NCBI RefSeq assembly: GCF_019249295.1
Contig: NZ_JAESDH010000005.1
Location: 1-64,000 of the forward strand
Length of the DNA: 64,000 nt
Reading direction: 5' to 3'
Origin: Alteromonas antoniana
GTDB taxonomy: Bacteria > Pseudomonadota > Gammaproteobacteria > Enterobacterales > Alteromonadaceae
The position numbers and the translations under genes are program-made. Positions 35,721-44,758 of this stretch are shown in pieces. The notes under the pieces were generated by a model that was given only the letters and a program-made list of their open reading frames with translations, did not search any database and was not told the DNA's origin. How positions within the stretch are numbered: position 1 is the stretch's first letter; the number at the start of each line of letters is the position of its first letter.

Positions 35721-36461
35721 ATGACGACGATCTTCTTAGGTGTAAACATCGATCATATTGCAACGCTACGTAACGCCCGTGGCACGAACTATCCGGATCC
35801 AGTGCACGCTGCAGATATTGCAGAGCGTGCAGGCGCTGATGGAATTACCGTGCATTTGCGCGAAGATCGCAGACACATTAAAGACCGTGACGTTACGTTA
35901 CTGGCGCAAACTATCAATACACGTCTGAACCTGGAAATGGCGGTGACAGATGAAATGCTCGCGATTGCTGAAGACATTCGTCCTGCATTCTGTTGTCTTG
36001 TGCCGGAAAAGCGTGAAGAGCTTACCACTGAAGGGGGCCTGGATGTGGCTGGTAATCAGGCTGTGATAAAAGAGGCCTGTACACGGTTAGCCGACGCCGG
36101 AATTCAGGTGTCTCTGTTTATTGATGCCGATGAGCAGCAAATTGATGCCGCGATTGCCTGCGGCGCACCCTACATCGAAATTCATACAGGCCAGTATGCC
36201 GAGGCGAAGACAGAATCTGAGCAGGAGCATGAGCTTAAGAAGCTGGTGCAGGGCATTGAATATGCCCACAACGCAGGCCTTAAAGTCAATGCGGGGCATG
36301 GGCTTCACTATCATAACGTAAAACCAATAGCGGCAATTCCTCAGTTAATTGAGCTGAATATTGGCCACGCCATCATTGCACGGGCTGCGTTTGATGGCCT
36401 GCATACCGCTGTCGCCGATATGCGCAGGTTAATGCTGGAAGCACGCGCAGAGAGTAAATAA
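35721..36461 (+). CDS. pdxJ: Pyridoxine 5'-phosphate synthase
   Basis: The 246-residue TIM-barrel enzyme condenses 1-deoxy-xylulose 5-phosphate with 3-amino-2-oxopropyl phosphate (made by PdxA) to give pyridoxine phosphate. Motifs [51 protein letters not shown] and [11 protein letters not shown] are all present, with the catalytic His and Glu residues. It follows recO and precedes acpS by three bases, the order also found in E. coli. Confidence 0.97.
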   Translation: MTTIFLGVNIDHIATLRNARGTNYPDPVHAADIAERAGADGITVHLREDRRHIKDRDVTLLAQTINTRLNLEMAVTDEMLAIAEDIRPAFCCLVPEKREELTTEGGLDVAGNQAVIKEACTRLADAGIQVSLFIDADEQQIDAAIACGAPYIEIHTGQYAEAKTESEQEHELKKLVQGIEYAHNAGLKVNAGHGLHYHNVKPIAAIPQLIELNIGHAIIARAAFDGLHTAVADMRRLMLEARAESK

Positions 36462-36464
36462 GCG

Positions 36465-36848
36465 ATGGCCATAGCTGGTATCGGCACCGATATTATTGAA
36501 ATAGCCCGCCTGGAAAAGAACCTTGCGCGTACCCCGCGTCTTGCTGACAGGGTGCTTACACCGGAAGAGAAAGTTATATTCGACGCGCACAATGAACCTG
36601 CCCGCTATCTGGCGAAGCGATTTGCGGTGAAGGAAGCGGCGGTAAAGGCGCTGGGTACCGGCATCGGGAACGGCGTAAGCTGGCAGCATATTACGGTATC
36701 GAATGATGAATTTGGCGCGCCATACCTGACGTTTTCCGGTCACTTTGCGACGTTATGTGAACAGCGCGGGATTTGCCACAGTCATGTGTCTATTTCCGAT
36801 GAGATTCACTACGCCGTAGCCACCGTATTGCTGGAGACTGACGGATAA
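36465..36848 (+). CDS. acpS: Holo-[acyl-carrier-protein] synthase
   Basis: The 127-residue enzyme transfers 4'-phosphopantetheine from CoA to apo-ACP. It has IAGIGTDIIEIARLEK near the start with the metal-binding Asp, and RYLAKRFAVKEAAVKALGTG with the Glu that completes the magnesium site. It is translationally coupled to pdxJ (3-base gap) and to rlmD (one-base overlap, TAATG). Confidence 0.96.
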   Translation: MAIAGIGTDIIEIARLEKNLARTPRLADRVLTPEEKVIFDAHNEPARYLAKRFAVKEAAVKALGTGIGNGVSWQHITVSNDEFGAPYLTFSGHFATLCEQRGICHSHVSISDEIHYAVATVLLETDG

Positions 36849-38236
36849 TGGTGAGTTTTTACAAGCCGAAAAAAGGCGTGAATACCGGTAGCCAGAAACA
36901 CAAGGCAAACAAGCGGGGAAAGAACCCGGGCAGAAGCGCCCAGGTGCTTGAGTCGCAGACAATAGAAATAGACAGTTGGGACTGGCAGGGGCTCGGCGTG
37001 TCCCGCCAGCATCCGATCACCTTCGTTGATGGCGCGTTACCTGATGAAAACTGCGACGTGCGTATCTTCAAACAGCAAAAAAACGTGGCTCACGCCACGG
37101 TAAGTCAGATCAACAAGCCTTCCGACTTGCGACGTGCACCGTTTTGTCCCATCGCTGAGAGATGTGGTGGCTGTCAGTTGCAGCATGTCAGTGCAAAAGA
37201 CGCTTTAGATTTGCGACAAGAAGCACTTGGCACCTTATGGAAAAAGCAACTCGGTCTGGAGGACATACCCTGGCAACCGGCACTGACAGGCGAGCATCCG
37301 GCCTACCGGCGAAAGGCCCGGCTGGCGCTCGACGCCAGAGATAAAAATGCGGTGCGGATCGGTTTTCGTGAAATTCGAGGCAAGCAGGTGGTTGATGTTG
37401 AAAGCTGCCCGGTGCTGGTTTCTCCGCTGAATTCTTTGTTGCCAGCGTTACGCGAGTTGCTGCTGGCTCATGAAGGTGTCAGACATGTAGGCCATATCAG
37501 TTTGTTGCATGGCGATAATTGCAGTCAGGTAACACTCAAAATGACGCGCTCTGTCAGTCAGGCGATGCTCCAGGCACTTACGGACTTTGGGAAAAAGCAC
37601 TCGGTTAATATACAGCTTGAAGCAACTGACAATGATTTCCATACACTGCACCACGTTGCGCCGGTCATTTGCGAGACTGAACCGGGGCTTTACATTACCC
37701 CTCAGGCAAATGATTTTGTTCAGGTAAACCGGGATGTGAACCAAAAAATGATTGCTCAGGCGATGGACTGGCTTTCACCACAGACCGGCGAGCGGATTGC
37801 TGACTGGTTCAGTGGCCTGGGCAATTTCAGTTTGTCGCTGGCAAAGCGTGGCGCACGGGTACAGGCCGTTGAAGGCGTGTCTGAAATGGTGCAACGTGCT
37901 CGCCAGAGTGCCCGGGAACAGGGCATTGACAACATCGACTGGTTGCACCTGGATCTGACAAAACCTCACGTGATTAAGCAGGCACTAAGTGCCGGGTTTG
38001 ATAAAGTACTGCTGGATCCGTCTCGCGAGGGCGCGCTCCAGGTGTGTGAGGCGTTAGCAGATGTCAACGCAAACGTGAAGGCAAAAGCAATATTGTATGT
38101 TTCTTGCAACCCGAGCACATTTACGCGCGATGCAAAAGTATTACTGGACTCGGGCTATGAGATGGATAAAGTTGGCGTGCTGGAGATGTTTCCCTACACC
38201 AGACATCTTGAAGTGATGGCGCTTTTCTCACAATGA
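36848..38236 (+). CDS. rlmD: 23S rRNA (uracil-1939-C5)-methyltransferase RlmD
   Basis: The 462-residue enzyme has a basic N-terminal tail, a TRAM domain, a 4Fe-4S site (CPIAERCGGC plus the later ESCPV Cys), a SAM domain with DWFSGLGNFSL and the catalytic Cys in YVSCNPSTFTRDA. It methylates U1939 of 23S rRNA. It starts on the last base of acpS and is followed by relA after 66 bases. The N-terminal extension of about 30 Lys/Arg-rich residues is longer than in E. coli and may aid rRNA binding. Confidence 0.95.
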   Translation: MVSFYKPKKGVNTGSQKHKANKRGKNPGRSAQVLESQTIEIDSWDWQGLGVSRQHPITFVDGALPDENCDVRIFKQQKNVAHATVSQINKPSDLRRAPFCPIAERCGGCQLQHVSAKDALDLRQEALGTLWKKQLGLEDIPWQPALTGEHPAYRRKARLALDARDKNAVRIGFREIRGKQVVDVESCPVLVSPLNSLLPALRELLLAHEGVRHVGHISLLHGDNCSQVTLKMTRSVSQAMLQALTDFGKKHSVNIQLEATDNDFHTLHHVAPVICETEPGLYITPQANDFVQVNRDVNQKMIAQAMDWLSPQTGERIADWFSGLGNFSLSLAKRGARVQAVEGVSEMVQRARQSAREQGIDNIDWLHLDLTKPHVIKQALSAGFDKVLLDPSREGALQVCEALADVNANVKAKAILYVSCNPSTFTRDAKVLLDSGYEMDKVGVLEMFPYTRHLEVMALFSQ

Positions 38237-38302
38237 CCGAAGCTGCTGGGCCAGCGTAATACGCAGTATCTATCGGAAGTAAACGACGACGGGTTAAAAG
38301 GC

Positions 38303-40483
38303 ATGGTATCAACAAGAAAAGTTCACGAGCCCGAGCGTCCGCCATTTGAACACTGGCTGGACAGCCTTTCTTTAACTGATGACACCAAATCAAAGCTGCA
38401 GCAAATCAGTGATACACCGGAGAAGTTGCTGGTGGGGCAGGAGATGGTGGAGATCCTTCATCAGCTCAACATGGATGATGCCACGTTGCAGGCTGCATTG
38501 GTGTTTCCCTACTGTGAGCAGCATGAGCTGACCGAAGAGCAGATGAACACCGAATTTGGTGAAGAAATCTGTCAGCTTATTGTTGGGGTCAGGCGCATGG
38601 ATGCGATTAAAGCCCTGCATTCCCGCCGCGTAGACAGTAAAACTAAAGCGGTCAGCGATGAGCAGCACATAGACAGTATCCGCCGAATGCTGTTGGCGAT
38701 GGTGGAAGATGTGCGTGCGGTAGTCATCAAAATGGCTGAGCGGATCATCGCACTGCAAAAAGTTAAAAAAGCCGATGAAGAAACCCGCGTCATGGTGGCC
38801 AGAGAATGCGCCACGGTTTACGCACCGCTGGCTAACCGGCTGGGTATCGGGCAGTTAAAGTGGGAACTGGAAGATCTGGCTTTTCGCTATCTGCACCCGG
38901 AAACCTATAAAAGTATTGCAAAACAGCTGGACGGCAAACGCAGAGAGCGTGCTGAATATATTGAGAGTGTGGTTAACGGTCTGCAGTCGTTGCTGGACAA
39001 TGAACACATTAAAGCTGAGGTTTACGGCAGACCAAAGCATATTTACAGTATCTGGAAAAAGATGCAGAAAAAGCATCTTACTTTTGAACAGCTGTTTGAT
39101 ATCCGTGCCGTACGTATTATCGCCGAACGTTTGCAGGATTGTTATGCTGCGCTGGGCACGGTTCACGCTAATTTTAAGCATATTCCCAAAGAGTTTGACG
39201 ATTATATTGCCACGCCAAAAGCGAACGGTTATCAGTCTATTCACACCGTCATAGTCGGGCCGGAAGGCAAACCCGTTGAAATTCAGATCCGCACCAGCAA
39301 AATGCATCAGGATGCAGAGCTTGGTGTGGCCGCGCACTGGAAGTACAAGGAAGGCTCCGCCGGTAAAAGCTCAGGCTATGATGAGCGCATAAACTGGTTG
39401 CGCCGCATCCTGCAGTGGCAGGAAGAAGTGGCCGAGTCTGGCGATCTGGTTGAAGAGCTGCGCAGTCAGGTGTTTGATGACAGAGTGTACGTCTTTACGC
39501 CGAAAGGCGATGTGGTTGATTTGCCACAAGGCGCAACGCCTCTGGATTTCGCCTACTATATTCACAGCAACGTAGGCCATCGCTGTATAGGTGCAAAGGT
39601 AAACGGTCGTATCGTGCCCTTTACGTATCAGCTGCAAAGCGGTGACCAGGTTGAGATCCATACCGGCAAAGAGCTGAATCCGAGTCGCGACTGGATGCAT
39701 CCGGGACTGGGATATGTACATTCATCGCGGGCGCGCGCCACCATCCATTCTTATTTTAAAAAGCAGGATCGCGAGAAAAACCTGGGAGCCGGAAAAGAGT
39801 TGCTCGAGCGCGAGTTAACCCGGGCTCACTTGCCACTCAAAAGTGCTGCTGATGCGGCAGAACGTTTCAACCAACACTCAGTGGACGATTTATTTACCGC
39901 AATTGGTGCAGGTGATGTGCGTGTTATGCAGGTCATTAACTATCTGTTGCAACTACAGGAACCGGTGCAGGATGAGCCGGAAATAAGTCCGAAAGTGAAA
40001 ACGCGCAGGAAAGCCGGTTCTAAAGGCAAAAGTGATACGGTGGTTGTGCAGGGCGTAGGGCATCTTATGAGTCAGCTCGCCAACTGCTGCAAGCCTGTTC
40101 CAGGTGAGCCTATCATGGGCTACATCACGCAGGGACGGGGAGTAAGTGTTCACAAAGAAAGCTGTGAGCAGCTTCAGCATCTGCTCTCTCAACATCCCGA
40201 GCGTCAGATAGAAGTGAATTGGTCTGATGAACTGAATGTGGGGTTTGAAGCGGCGCTGGATATATTCTGCACCGACAGAACCGGGATCTTGCGCGACATC
40301 ACTACGGTACTGGCGAATGAAAACGTTGCTTTGCTTGGCGTGAACAGCTTAAGCGATAAGTCTCGTCAGACGGCCATGATTTCTATTTCAGTTGAGGTGC
40401 CGGATTTAAATACCCTGTCAAAAGTGATGGCACGGTTGCGCCAGCTTAAAGGAGTTGTGGATGCAAAACGAAAAAAGCATTGA
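38303..40483 (+). CDS. relA: GTP pyrophosphokinase (ppGpp synthetase I)
   Basis: The 726-residue RelA has a degenerate HD domain (no HD pair where SpoT has one, around FPYCEQHE), an active synthetase domain with YGRPKHIYSIWKKM and the EFDDYIA acidic motif typical of monofunctional RelA, then TGS, helical, zinc-finger (CCKPVPGE) and ACT domains. It makes (p)ppGpp on stalled ribosomes. It lies between rlmD and mazG as in E. coli. Confidence 0.96.
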   Translation: MVSTRKVHEPERPPFEHWLDSLSLTDDTKSKLQQISDTPEKLLVGQEMVEILHQLNMDDATLQAALVFPYCEQHELTEEQMNTEFGEEICQLIVGVRRMDAIKALHSRRVDSKTKAVSDEQHIDSIRRMLLAMVEDVRAVVIKMAERIIALQKVKKADEETRVMVARECATVYAPLANRLGIGQLKWELEDLAFRYLHPETYKSIAKQLDGKRRERAEYIESVVNGLQSLLDNEHIKAEVYGRPKHIYSIWKKMQKKHLTFEQLFDIRAVRIIAERLQDCYAALGTVHANFKHIPKEFDDYIATPKANGYQSIHTVIVGPEGKPVEIQIRTSKMHQDAELGVAAHWKYKEGSAGKSSGYDERINWLRRILQWQEEVAESGDLVEELRSQVFDDRVYVFTPKGDVVDLPQGATPLDFAYYIHSNVGHRCIGAKVNGRIVPFTYQLQSGDQVEIHTGKELNPSRDWMHPGLGYVHSSRARATIHSYFKKQDREKNLGAGKELLERELTRAHLPLKSAADAAERFNQHSVDDLFTAIGAGDVRVMQVINYLLQLQEPVQDEPEISPKVKTRRKAGSKGKSDTVVVQGVGHLMSQLANCCKPVPGEPIMGYITQGRGVSVHKESCEQLQHLLSQHPERQIEVNWSDELNVGFEAALDIFCTDRTGILRDITTVLANENVALLGVNSLSDKSRQTAMISISVEVPDLNTLSKVMARLRQLKGVVDAKRKKH

Positions 40484-41282
40484 GTCTGAAGACCAGTTGA
40501 CGCGTTTAACCCATATCATGGCGGCGTTGCGGGATCCGCAAACCGGTTGTCCCTGGGATGTGGCGCAGACGATGGCCAGTCTTACCCGTTACACCATTGA
40601 GGAAGCCTATGAAGTGGCAGATGCTATTGCGAAAGGGGATCCGGATGAGATTTGTGACGAACTGGGCGATTTGTTGTTTCAGGTCGTGTTCTATTCGCAG
40701 ATAGCGGACGAGGACGGGGAGTTCAGTCTGCAGGATGTCGCCCGGGCGATATGCGAAAAGCTTATTCGACGCCATCCTCACGTATTTGCGGGCGAAGCCG
40801 CGCCGGATGAGGCTGGGCTTAACGCACAGTGGGAGGCAATTAAAGCGCAGGAAAAGCAGAGTAAAAATAATCAAGCGCGTCTCCTGCTGGATGATGTGCC
40901 CAGCGGTTTACCGGCGTTAAAACTTGCCCACAAAATGCAAAAGCGCTGTGCCAGCGTAGGTTTTGACTGGCCAGAGGCTAAGCCGGTACTTGCAAAAGTA
41001 AGAGAAGAAGTTGACGAGATAGAGGCGGAGTTATTCGCAGCAGAAAAAAGCCAGGCAGCGATTGAAGAAGAAATTGGCGATGCGCTGTTCGCCATGGTAA
41101 ATCTGGCAAGGCACTGCAAAGTCGATGCAGACACCGCGCTCAGGCAAGCCAGTCATAAATTCGCCCGGCGATTTAACGCGGTAGAGACGCTGGCATTGAA
41201 AAATGAGCAGCCCCTGCAGGCGATGACACTCCAAGAAATGGAAGCGCTCTGGCAACAGGTGAAGCAGCAAAAGCCTGCTTAA
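40461..41282 (+). CDS. mazG: Nucleoside triphosphate pyrophosphohydrolase MazG
   Basis: The 273-residue protein has two MazG domains, the first with EEAYEVADAI and DELGDLLFQVVF, the second with REEVDEIEAEL and EEIGDALFAMVN, which supply the EExxE and ExxD magnesium ligands. It hydrolyses NTPs and dNTPs to monophosphates and in E. coli lowers ppGpp. ATG 40461, with AAAGGAG six bases upstream, is used; it overlaps relA by 23 bases. No mazEF toxin pair is adjacent. Confidence 0.94.
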   Translation: MQNEKSIESEDQLTRLTHIMAALRDPQTGCPWDVAQTMASLTRYTIEEAYEVADAIAKGDPDEICDELGDLLFQVVFYSQIADEDGEFSLQDVARAICEKLIRRHPHVFAGEAAPDEAGLNAQWEAIKAQEKQSKNNQARLLLDDVPSGLPALKLAHKMQKRCASVGFDWPEAKPVLAKVREEVDEIEAELFAAEKSQAAIEEEIGDALFAMVNLARHCKVDADTALRQASHKFARRFNAVETLALKNEQPLQAMTLQEMEALWQQVKQQKPA

Positions 41283-41348
41283 CTCCCGTTAACGACCGCA
41301 TCAGGCTTAACCGGTGTTAATGATCCGCATCAAAATGTGTCTAGCTGG

Positions 41349-42239
41349 TTAAGGATTTCGTCGTAACGCGGCTATCGCCCTTTCAGGATCATCCACCCAG
41401 CGATGATAGTCCAGTGAGTAAGACAAAGACGGGTTAACCAGATCGTGTACTTTGCGCTTAGGGTCAGCGGCGAGTGTGACGGCTTTTTTATGACTATCGT
41501 GCTCTAAAAACAGCTCCCGCATTTCCCCGTTCTCGAGCATTCTGATGAGCCCGCGTCTTATTCGTGTGGCTAGCTCCGGACTGGATGGCGACACAAAAAA
41601 GTATTCATAGTTGGGATAGCGGAGCAAATGGTGTTGTTCAAGCTGCACATTACGTTGTTGGTGACGGACCAAATCATTATGTACTTCAATAATGTTACGG
41701 GGGAAGGTATTGACCACACCCCGTTGAACCATGGCAAACATGGAAGCAAACCAATCGCTCCAGTCAGCACCATGAACATCGAAGCCATTGGCGCGCAATA
41801 TCTCAAAATCCGGCCAGTCATTGCCCTGCACCGAACGCAGTTTACGTAGCTGTGCGTGAGTCATTGAGTGAGGGAATTGTGACTGCTTGCCTTGCTGGAT
41901 AACAAATACCCGATAACCGGCGAACCCTTGCAACAGCGGAAACCGGACCGGAATCATCAACGTCTCTCGTTGATCCGTGGTGACTGACCACATAACATGA
42001 GCATCGCCATTTCTGATGGTCAATATCTGTCGTGCCTGCGGCATGGGTTGAGGGTGGGGAACCACATTACGCTCGCCATATTCCGGGGTGAGCGCAATAG
42101 CGCGCTGAAGAACCTTGGCGTGATAATAGCCATACGCTTCGCCAGGAAATGCGCGAGTGTAAATAATATCTCCCTGAGCGAATACAGAAGGGCTAATGAA
42201 AATTAGCAACAGGGAAAGATGCAGCCACCATCGGTTCAT
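41349..42239 (-). CDS. Orphan periplasmic solute-binding-like protein (family 3 type)
   Basis: The 296-residue protein has a clear signal peptide (MNRWWLHLSLLLIFISPSVFAQ in outline, residues 1-22) and the bilobal pattern of extracellular solute-binding proteins: an ILTIRNGDAHVMWSV lobe-one segment and a late SPSSPELATRIRRGLIRMLENGEM helix typical of the end of such domains. ATG 42239 is used because the signal peptide begins there; the frame extends 40 codons upstream. No permease, ATPase or sensor gene is adjacent, so it may be a sensor subunit or a relic. Ligand unknown. Confidence 0.7.
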   Translation of the reverse strand: MNRWWLHLSLLLIFISPSVFAQGDIIYTRAFPGEAYGYYHAKVLQRAIALTPEYGERNVVPHPQPMPQARQILTIRNGDAHVMWSVTTDQRETLMIPVRFPLLQGFAGYRVFVIQQGKQSQFPHSMTHAQLRKLRSVQGNDWPDFEILRANGFDVHGADWSDWFASMFAMVQRGVVNTFPRNIIEVHNDLVRHQQRNVQLEQHHLLRYPNYEYFFVSPSSPELATRIRRGLIRMLENGEMRELFLEHDSHKKAVTLAADPKRKVHDLVNPSLSYSLDYHRWVDDPERAIAALRRNP

Positions 42240-42623
42240 AAAACGTCGACTAACGATCGGTTTGATATCGGATATAAGAACAGTAGACCACATTATGCAG
42301 TTTTGCAGTGCCTGGGAAGGTATCAAAACATCAATTGTGACAAAGTAGACCTGAGGCATGAGTTCTCTGGACAGCCTTCGCAGCGACTACCACTGCATAT
42401 AAACGTGAACGCGGAACCCGCGAACACACGCAAGCGAGACCGACATCGAGGCCGCTACCCGATTTATCCGAAACCTGACCTGCGGGCGAGACGAGAGTGG
42501 CGTGTCTGTATCGCCCGGTTATACACCCGAATAGCGCGACAAAGCCCGACAAACCTAATCCGCTTGCTAAGTGTGGGCGTCACTCTTAGCTGTTCCACAC
42601 CCCGACAAGCAAATATTCTGAAA

Positions 42624-42649
42624 AAAAAGCCCTCAGGGGTTCGCTTTTT
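42624..42649. terminator. Possible terminator upstream of the rplM promoter
   Basis: AAAAAGC (42624-42630) and GCTTTTT (42643-42649) form a stem around CCTCAGG. Its T run makes it able to stop transcription entering from the left on the plus strand. No gene that would need it is recognised on that side. Confidence 0.35.
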
Positions 42650-42661
42650 ATGCAAATCCTG

Positions 42662-42667
42662 TATAAT
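42662..42667 (+). promoter_or_regulatory. -10 element of the rplM-rpsI promoter
   Basis: A perfect TATAAT lies 137 bases upstream of rplM. The -35 candidate (TTCGCT at about 16 bases) is weak. Transcription from here gives a leader of roughly 130 nt. Confidence 0.55.
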
Positions 42668-42688
42668 TCGCGCCCTGCCCAGTTACGC

Positions 42689-42773
42689 CCACCTTTGGGA
42701 AGGTGGAAGAATCAATGGACTCGAAGGGGTTCACGCATTGATTTTTATGGTGATTTTCTGACGCAGAAAATCA
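42689..42773 (+). promoter_or_regulatory. rplM (L13) mRNA leader with two hairpins
   Basis: Hairpin one is CCACCTT/AAGGTGG (42689-42695 with 42700-42706). Hairpin two is a perfect 10-bp stem TGATTTTCTG/CAGAAAATCA (42751-42760 with 42764-42773) with a 3-nt loop, ending 30 bases before the start codon. In E. coli the rplM-rpsI operon is feedback-controlled by L13 acting on the mRNA leader; these hairpins are candidates for the same role here, by inference. Confidence 0.5.
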
Positions 42774-42803
42774 GTAACGACGATATTTTTCGGGTGAATT
42801 TAA

Positions 42804-43232
42804 ATGAAAACTTTTGTTGCTAAGCCAGAGACGGTAAAACGCGACTGGTTCGTGGTTGACGCCACAGACAAAACTTTAGGCCGTTTGGCTTCTGAAATTG
42901 CTATGCGCCTTCGTGGTAAGCATAAGCCAGAATATACTCCTCACGTTGACACCGGTGATTACATCATCGTTATTAACGCTGAGAAAGTAACAGTAACTGG
43001 TCGTAAAGCGCAGAACAAAATGTACTACGCACACACTGGTTACCCAGGTGGTCTGAAAGAAACTAACTTTGAAAAGCTACTTGCTCACAAACCAGAAATG
43101 GTTATTGAGAAAGCAGTGAAAGGAATGCTGCCAAAAGGTCCTCTGGGCCGTGCAATGTTCCGTAAAATGAAAGTTTACGCTGGTGCAGAACATGCACACA
43201 CAGCACAGCAACCACAAGTTTTGGACATCTAA
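42804..43232 (+). CDS. rplM: 50S ribosomal protein L13
   Basis: The 142-residue protein matches L13 along its length: [55 protein letters not shown]-like [12 protein letters not shown], and the [14 protein letters not shown] motif. It is an early-assembly 50S protein. First gene of the rplM-rpsI operon, 12 bases from rpsI. Codon use is visibly biased to common codons, as expected for a highly expressed gene. Confidence 0.98.
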   Translation: MKTFVAKPETVKRDWFVVDATDKTLGRLASEIAMRLRGKHKPEYTPHVDTGDYIIVINAEKVTVTGRKAQNKMYYAHTGYPGGLKETNFEKLLAHKPEMVIEKAVKGMLPKGPLGRAMFRKMKVYAGAEHAHTAQQPQVLDI

Positions 43233-43244
43233 GGAGCAACTGAC

Positions 43245-43637
43245 ATGGCAGATACTCAATACTACGGCACAGGCCGCCGCAAAAGTTCTACTGCTCGTGT
43301 GTTCCTGCGTCCAGGTACAGGTAGCATCACAGTAAACAAACGTGCTCTTGATGAGTACTTTGGTCGTGAAACCGAGTGCATGGTGGTTCGTCAACCACTG
43401 GAACTTGTAGAAATGACTGAAAAATTTGACGTTTACATCACCGTTGCTGGTGGTGGTTCAAACGGTCAGGCTGGCGCAATCCGCCACGGTCTTACTCGTG
43501 CTCTGATGGACTACGATGAAGCACTGCGTCCCGCTCTGCGTAAAGCAGGATTCGTTACTCGTGACGCACGTCGCGTTGAACGTAAGAAAGTGGGTCTGCA
43601 TAAAGCACGTAAACGTCCACAGTTCTCAAAGCGTTAA
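43245..43637 (+). CDS. rpsI: 30S ribosomal protein S9
   Basis: The 130-residue protein matches S9: [38 protein letters not shown] and the basic C-terminal tail ending QFSKR, whose last residues contact P-site tRNA. It is preceded by AAGGAG and followed by a strong terminator. Confidence 0.98.
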   Translation: MADTQYYGTGRRKSSTARVFLRPGTGSITVNKRALDEYFGRETECMVVRQPLELVEMTEKFDVYITVAGGGSNGQAGAIRHGLTRALMDYDEALRPALRKAGFVTRDARRVERKKVGLHKARKRPQFSKR

Positions 43638-43652
43638 TTTTACGTTTTATTC

Positions 43653-43680
43653 AAAAAACCCGGTTTATGCCGGGTTTTTT
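43653..43680 (+). terminator. Rho-independent terminator of rplM-rpsI
   Basis: The 11-bp stem AAAAAACCCGG/CCGGGTTTTTT (43653-43663 with 43670-43680), loop TTTATG, lies 16 bases after rpsI. Confidence 0.95.
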
Positions 43681-44124
43681 ATTATCTGCAGTTCCCCATT
43701 TTACCAGTGACAACGTGCATAACAGTAGAACTATGCCTTTTGTCATTGCATCTTTAAGAATTCTCCCCGGTTTACTGTGTTGTAAACGCATTGTGAGAAA
43801 GATGACAAACCTTTAACCTTGCTGGCGAGAATTACGACGAAAGTTGCATAAAAACGCTAACTGCTGGTAGCTGCAGAGAATTCTGTATAAATGCAAGCCA
43901 ACTATTTCACCGTTTAATTCCAGTAAAACCTTGTATATTTAAGGGGTTTTCCCTTATCATTTCGGGTCGAAAATTATGACAAACTTTCGTGAATTCTCGA
44001 CCGGACAAAATTACCCGGAAGAACTAACTTCATGACAAGCCGATATGGCGTACTGACGGTTATCCTAATAATAATCATTCGATATTGTCAGGCACCATAA
44101 TTATCCGAACCTGGAGAAATGTGG
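43681..44124. other. 444-bp gene-free stretch upstream of petA
   Basis: It must hold the petABC promoter. A candidate is TTGTAT (43931-43936), 18 bases, TATCAT (43955-43960), overlapping an AAGGG/CCCTT hairpin at the spacer. No gene or RNA is seen in the remainder. Confidence 0.5.
43931..43960 (+). promoter_or_regulatory. Candidate promoter of petABC
   Basis: TTGTAT and TATCAT with an 18-base spacer, about 160 bases upstream of petA. The -10 matches five of six consensus bases, the -35 four of six at best. Confidence 0.35.
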
Positions 44125-44757
44125 ATGAGCAATGTATCTGTAGATGCAAAAGAGTCTGCACAAACTGACAACCAGCCCAAAGACAATACCCGTCGCCGCT
44201 TCTTAACGGTTGCGACATCTGTTGTTGGTGGCGTTGGTGTCGTTGGTGCTGCAGTGCCTTTTGTTGCGTCCTGGAATCCGAGCGCAAGAGCGAAAGCGGC
44301 CGGTGCTGACGTTGAAGTGGACATCAGTGCGATTGAGCCTGGTCAGCTAATTCGTGTGATGTGGCGAAGCAAGCCGGTGTGGATTGTTCGTCGTACGCCG
44401 GATACCTTAGGCGAGTTGGCCAAGCATGAAGACAGGCTGAAAGATCCTAATTCGGAAGCAGAACAGCAGCCTGCATTTGCACAAAACCAGTATCGTTCAC
44501 TAAAAGAAGAGTATCTGATCCTGGTCGGTATTTGTACCCACCTCGGATGCTCTCCACAGTATCTGAAAGATGGTGCATTTGAAGAAGTCGTGGAAGGCGT
44601 TCCTGACGGTTTCTTCTGCCCATGTCACGGCTCTAAGTTTGATATGGCAGGTCGCGTATTTCAAAATGTACCGGCTCCACTAAACCTGGTGGTGCCTCCT
44701 TATCAGTTCGTTGATGACAATACGGTTATCATCGGCTCAGAAGCGGAGGTTGCGTAA
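44125..44757 (+). CDS. petA: Ubiquinol-cytochrome c reductase, Rieske iron-sulfur subunit
   Basis: The 210-residue protein has a Tat-type signal anchor (TRRRFLTVATSVVGGVGVVG) that stays as the membrane helix, then the Rieske domain with the 2Fe-2S ligands in CTHLGCSP and CPCHGSKFD. It takes one electron from ubiquinol to cytochrome c1 in the bc1 complex. ATG 44125 is used because GGAG is eight bases upstream; the ATG two codons earlier is too close. One base separates its stop from petB. Confidence 0.97.
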   Translation: MSNVSVDAKESAQTDNQPKDNTRRRFLTVATSVVGGVGVVGAAVPFVASWNPSARAKAAGADVEVDISAIEPGQLIRVMWRSKPVWIVRRTPDTLGELAKHEDRLKDPNSEAEQQPAFAQNQYRSLKEEYLILVGICTHLGCSPQYLKDGAFEEVVEGVPDGFFCPCHGSKFDMAGRVFQNVPAPLNLVVPPYQFVDDNTVIIGSEAEVA

Positions 44758-44758
44758 C

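Larger units (their letters stand above)
42240..42803. other. 564-bp intergenic region: unexplained stretch plus rplM leader
   Basis: The right part (42624-42803) holds a hairpin, the rplM promoter and its leader. The left part (about 42240-42620) has no plausible gene: the 180-codon plus-strand frame runs through the promoter and leader, and its sequence is low in hydrophobic order with many Arg. The stretch is rich in CG dinucleotides compared with its surroundings, by eye. It could be a decayed gene or an untranslated RNA. Confidence 0.5.

Noticed and set aside
40461-41282. MazG as part of a mazEF toxin-antitoxin system
   Set aside because: No mazE or mazF gene is present before or after it; the gene simply follows relA.
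42240-42620. RNase P RNA, 6S RNA or tmRNA in the gap before rplM
   Set aside because: The conserved signature sequences of these RNAs, such as the GGAGG-AAAGTCC core of RNase P RNA, are not found on either strand.
42219-42761. 180-codon plus-strand reading frame upstream of rplM
   Set aside because: It runs through a hairpin, the rplM promoter and the leader hairpin, has Arg-rich patternless sequence and no ribosome site.
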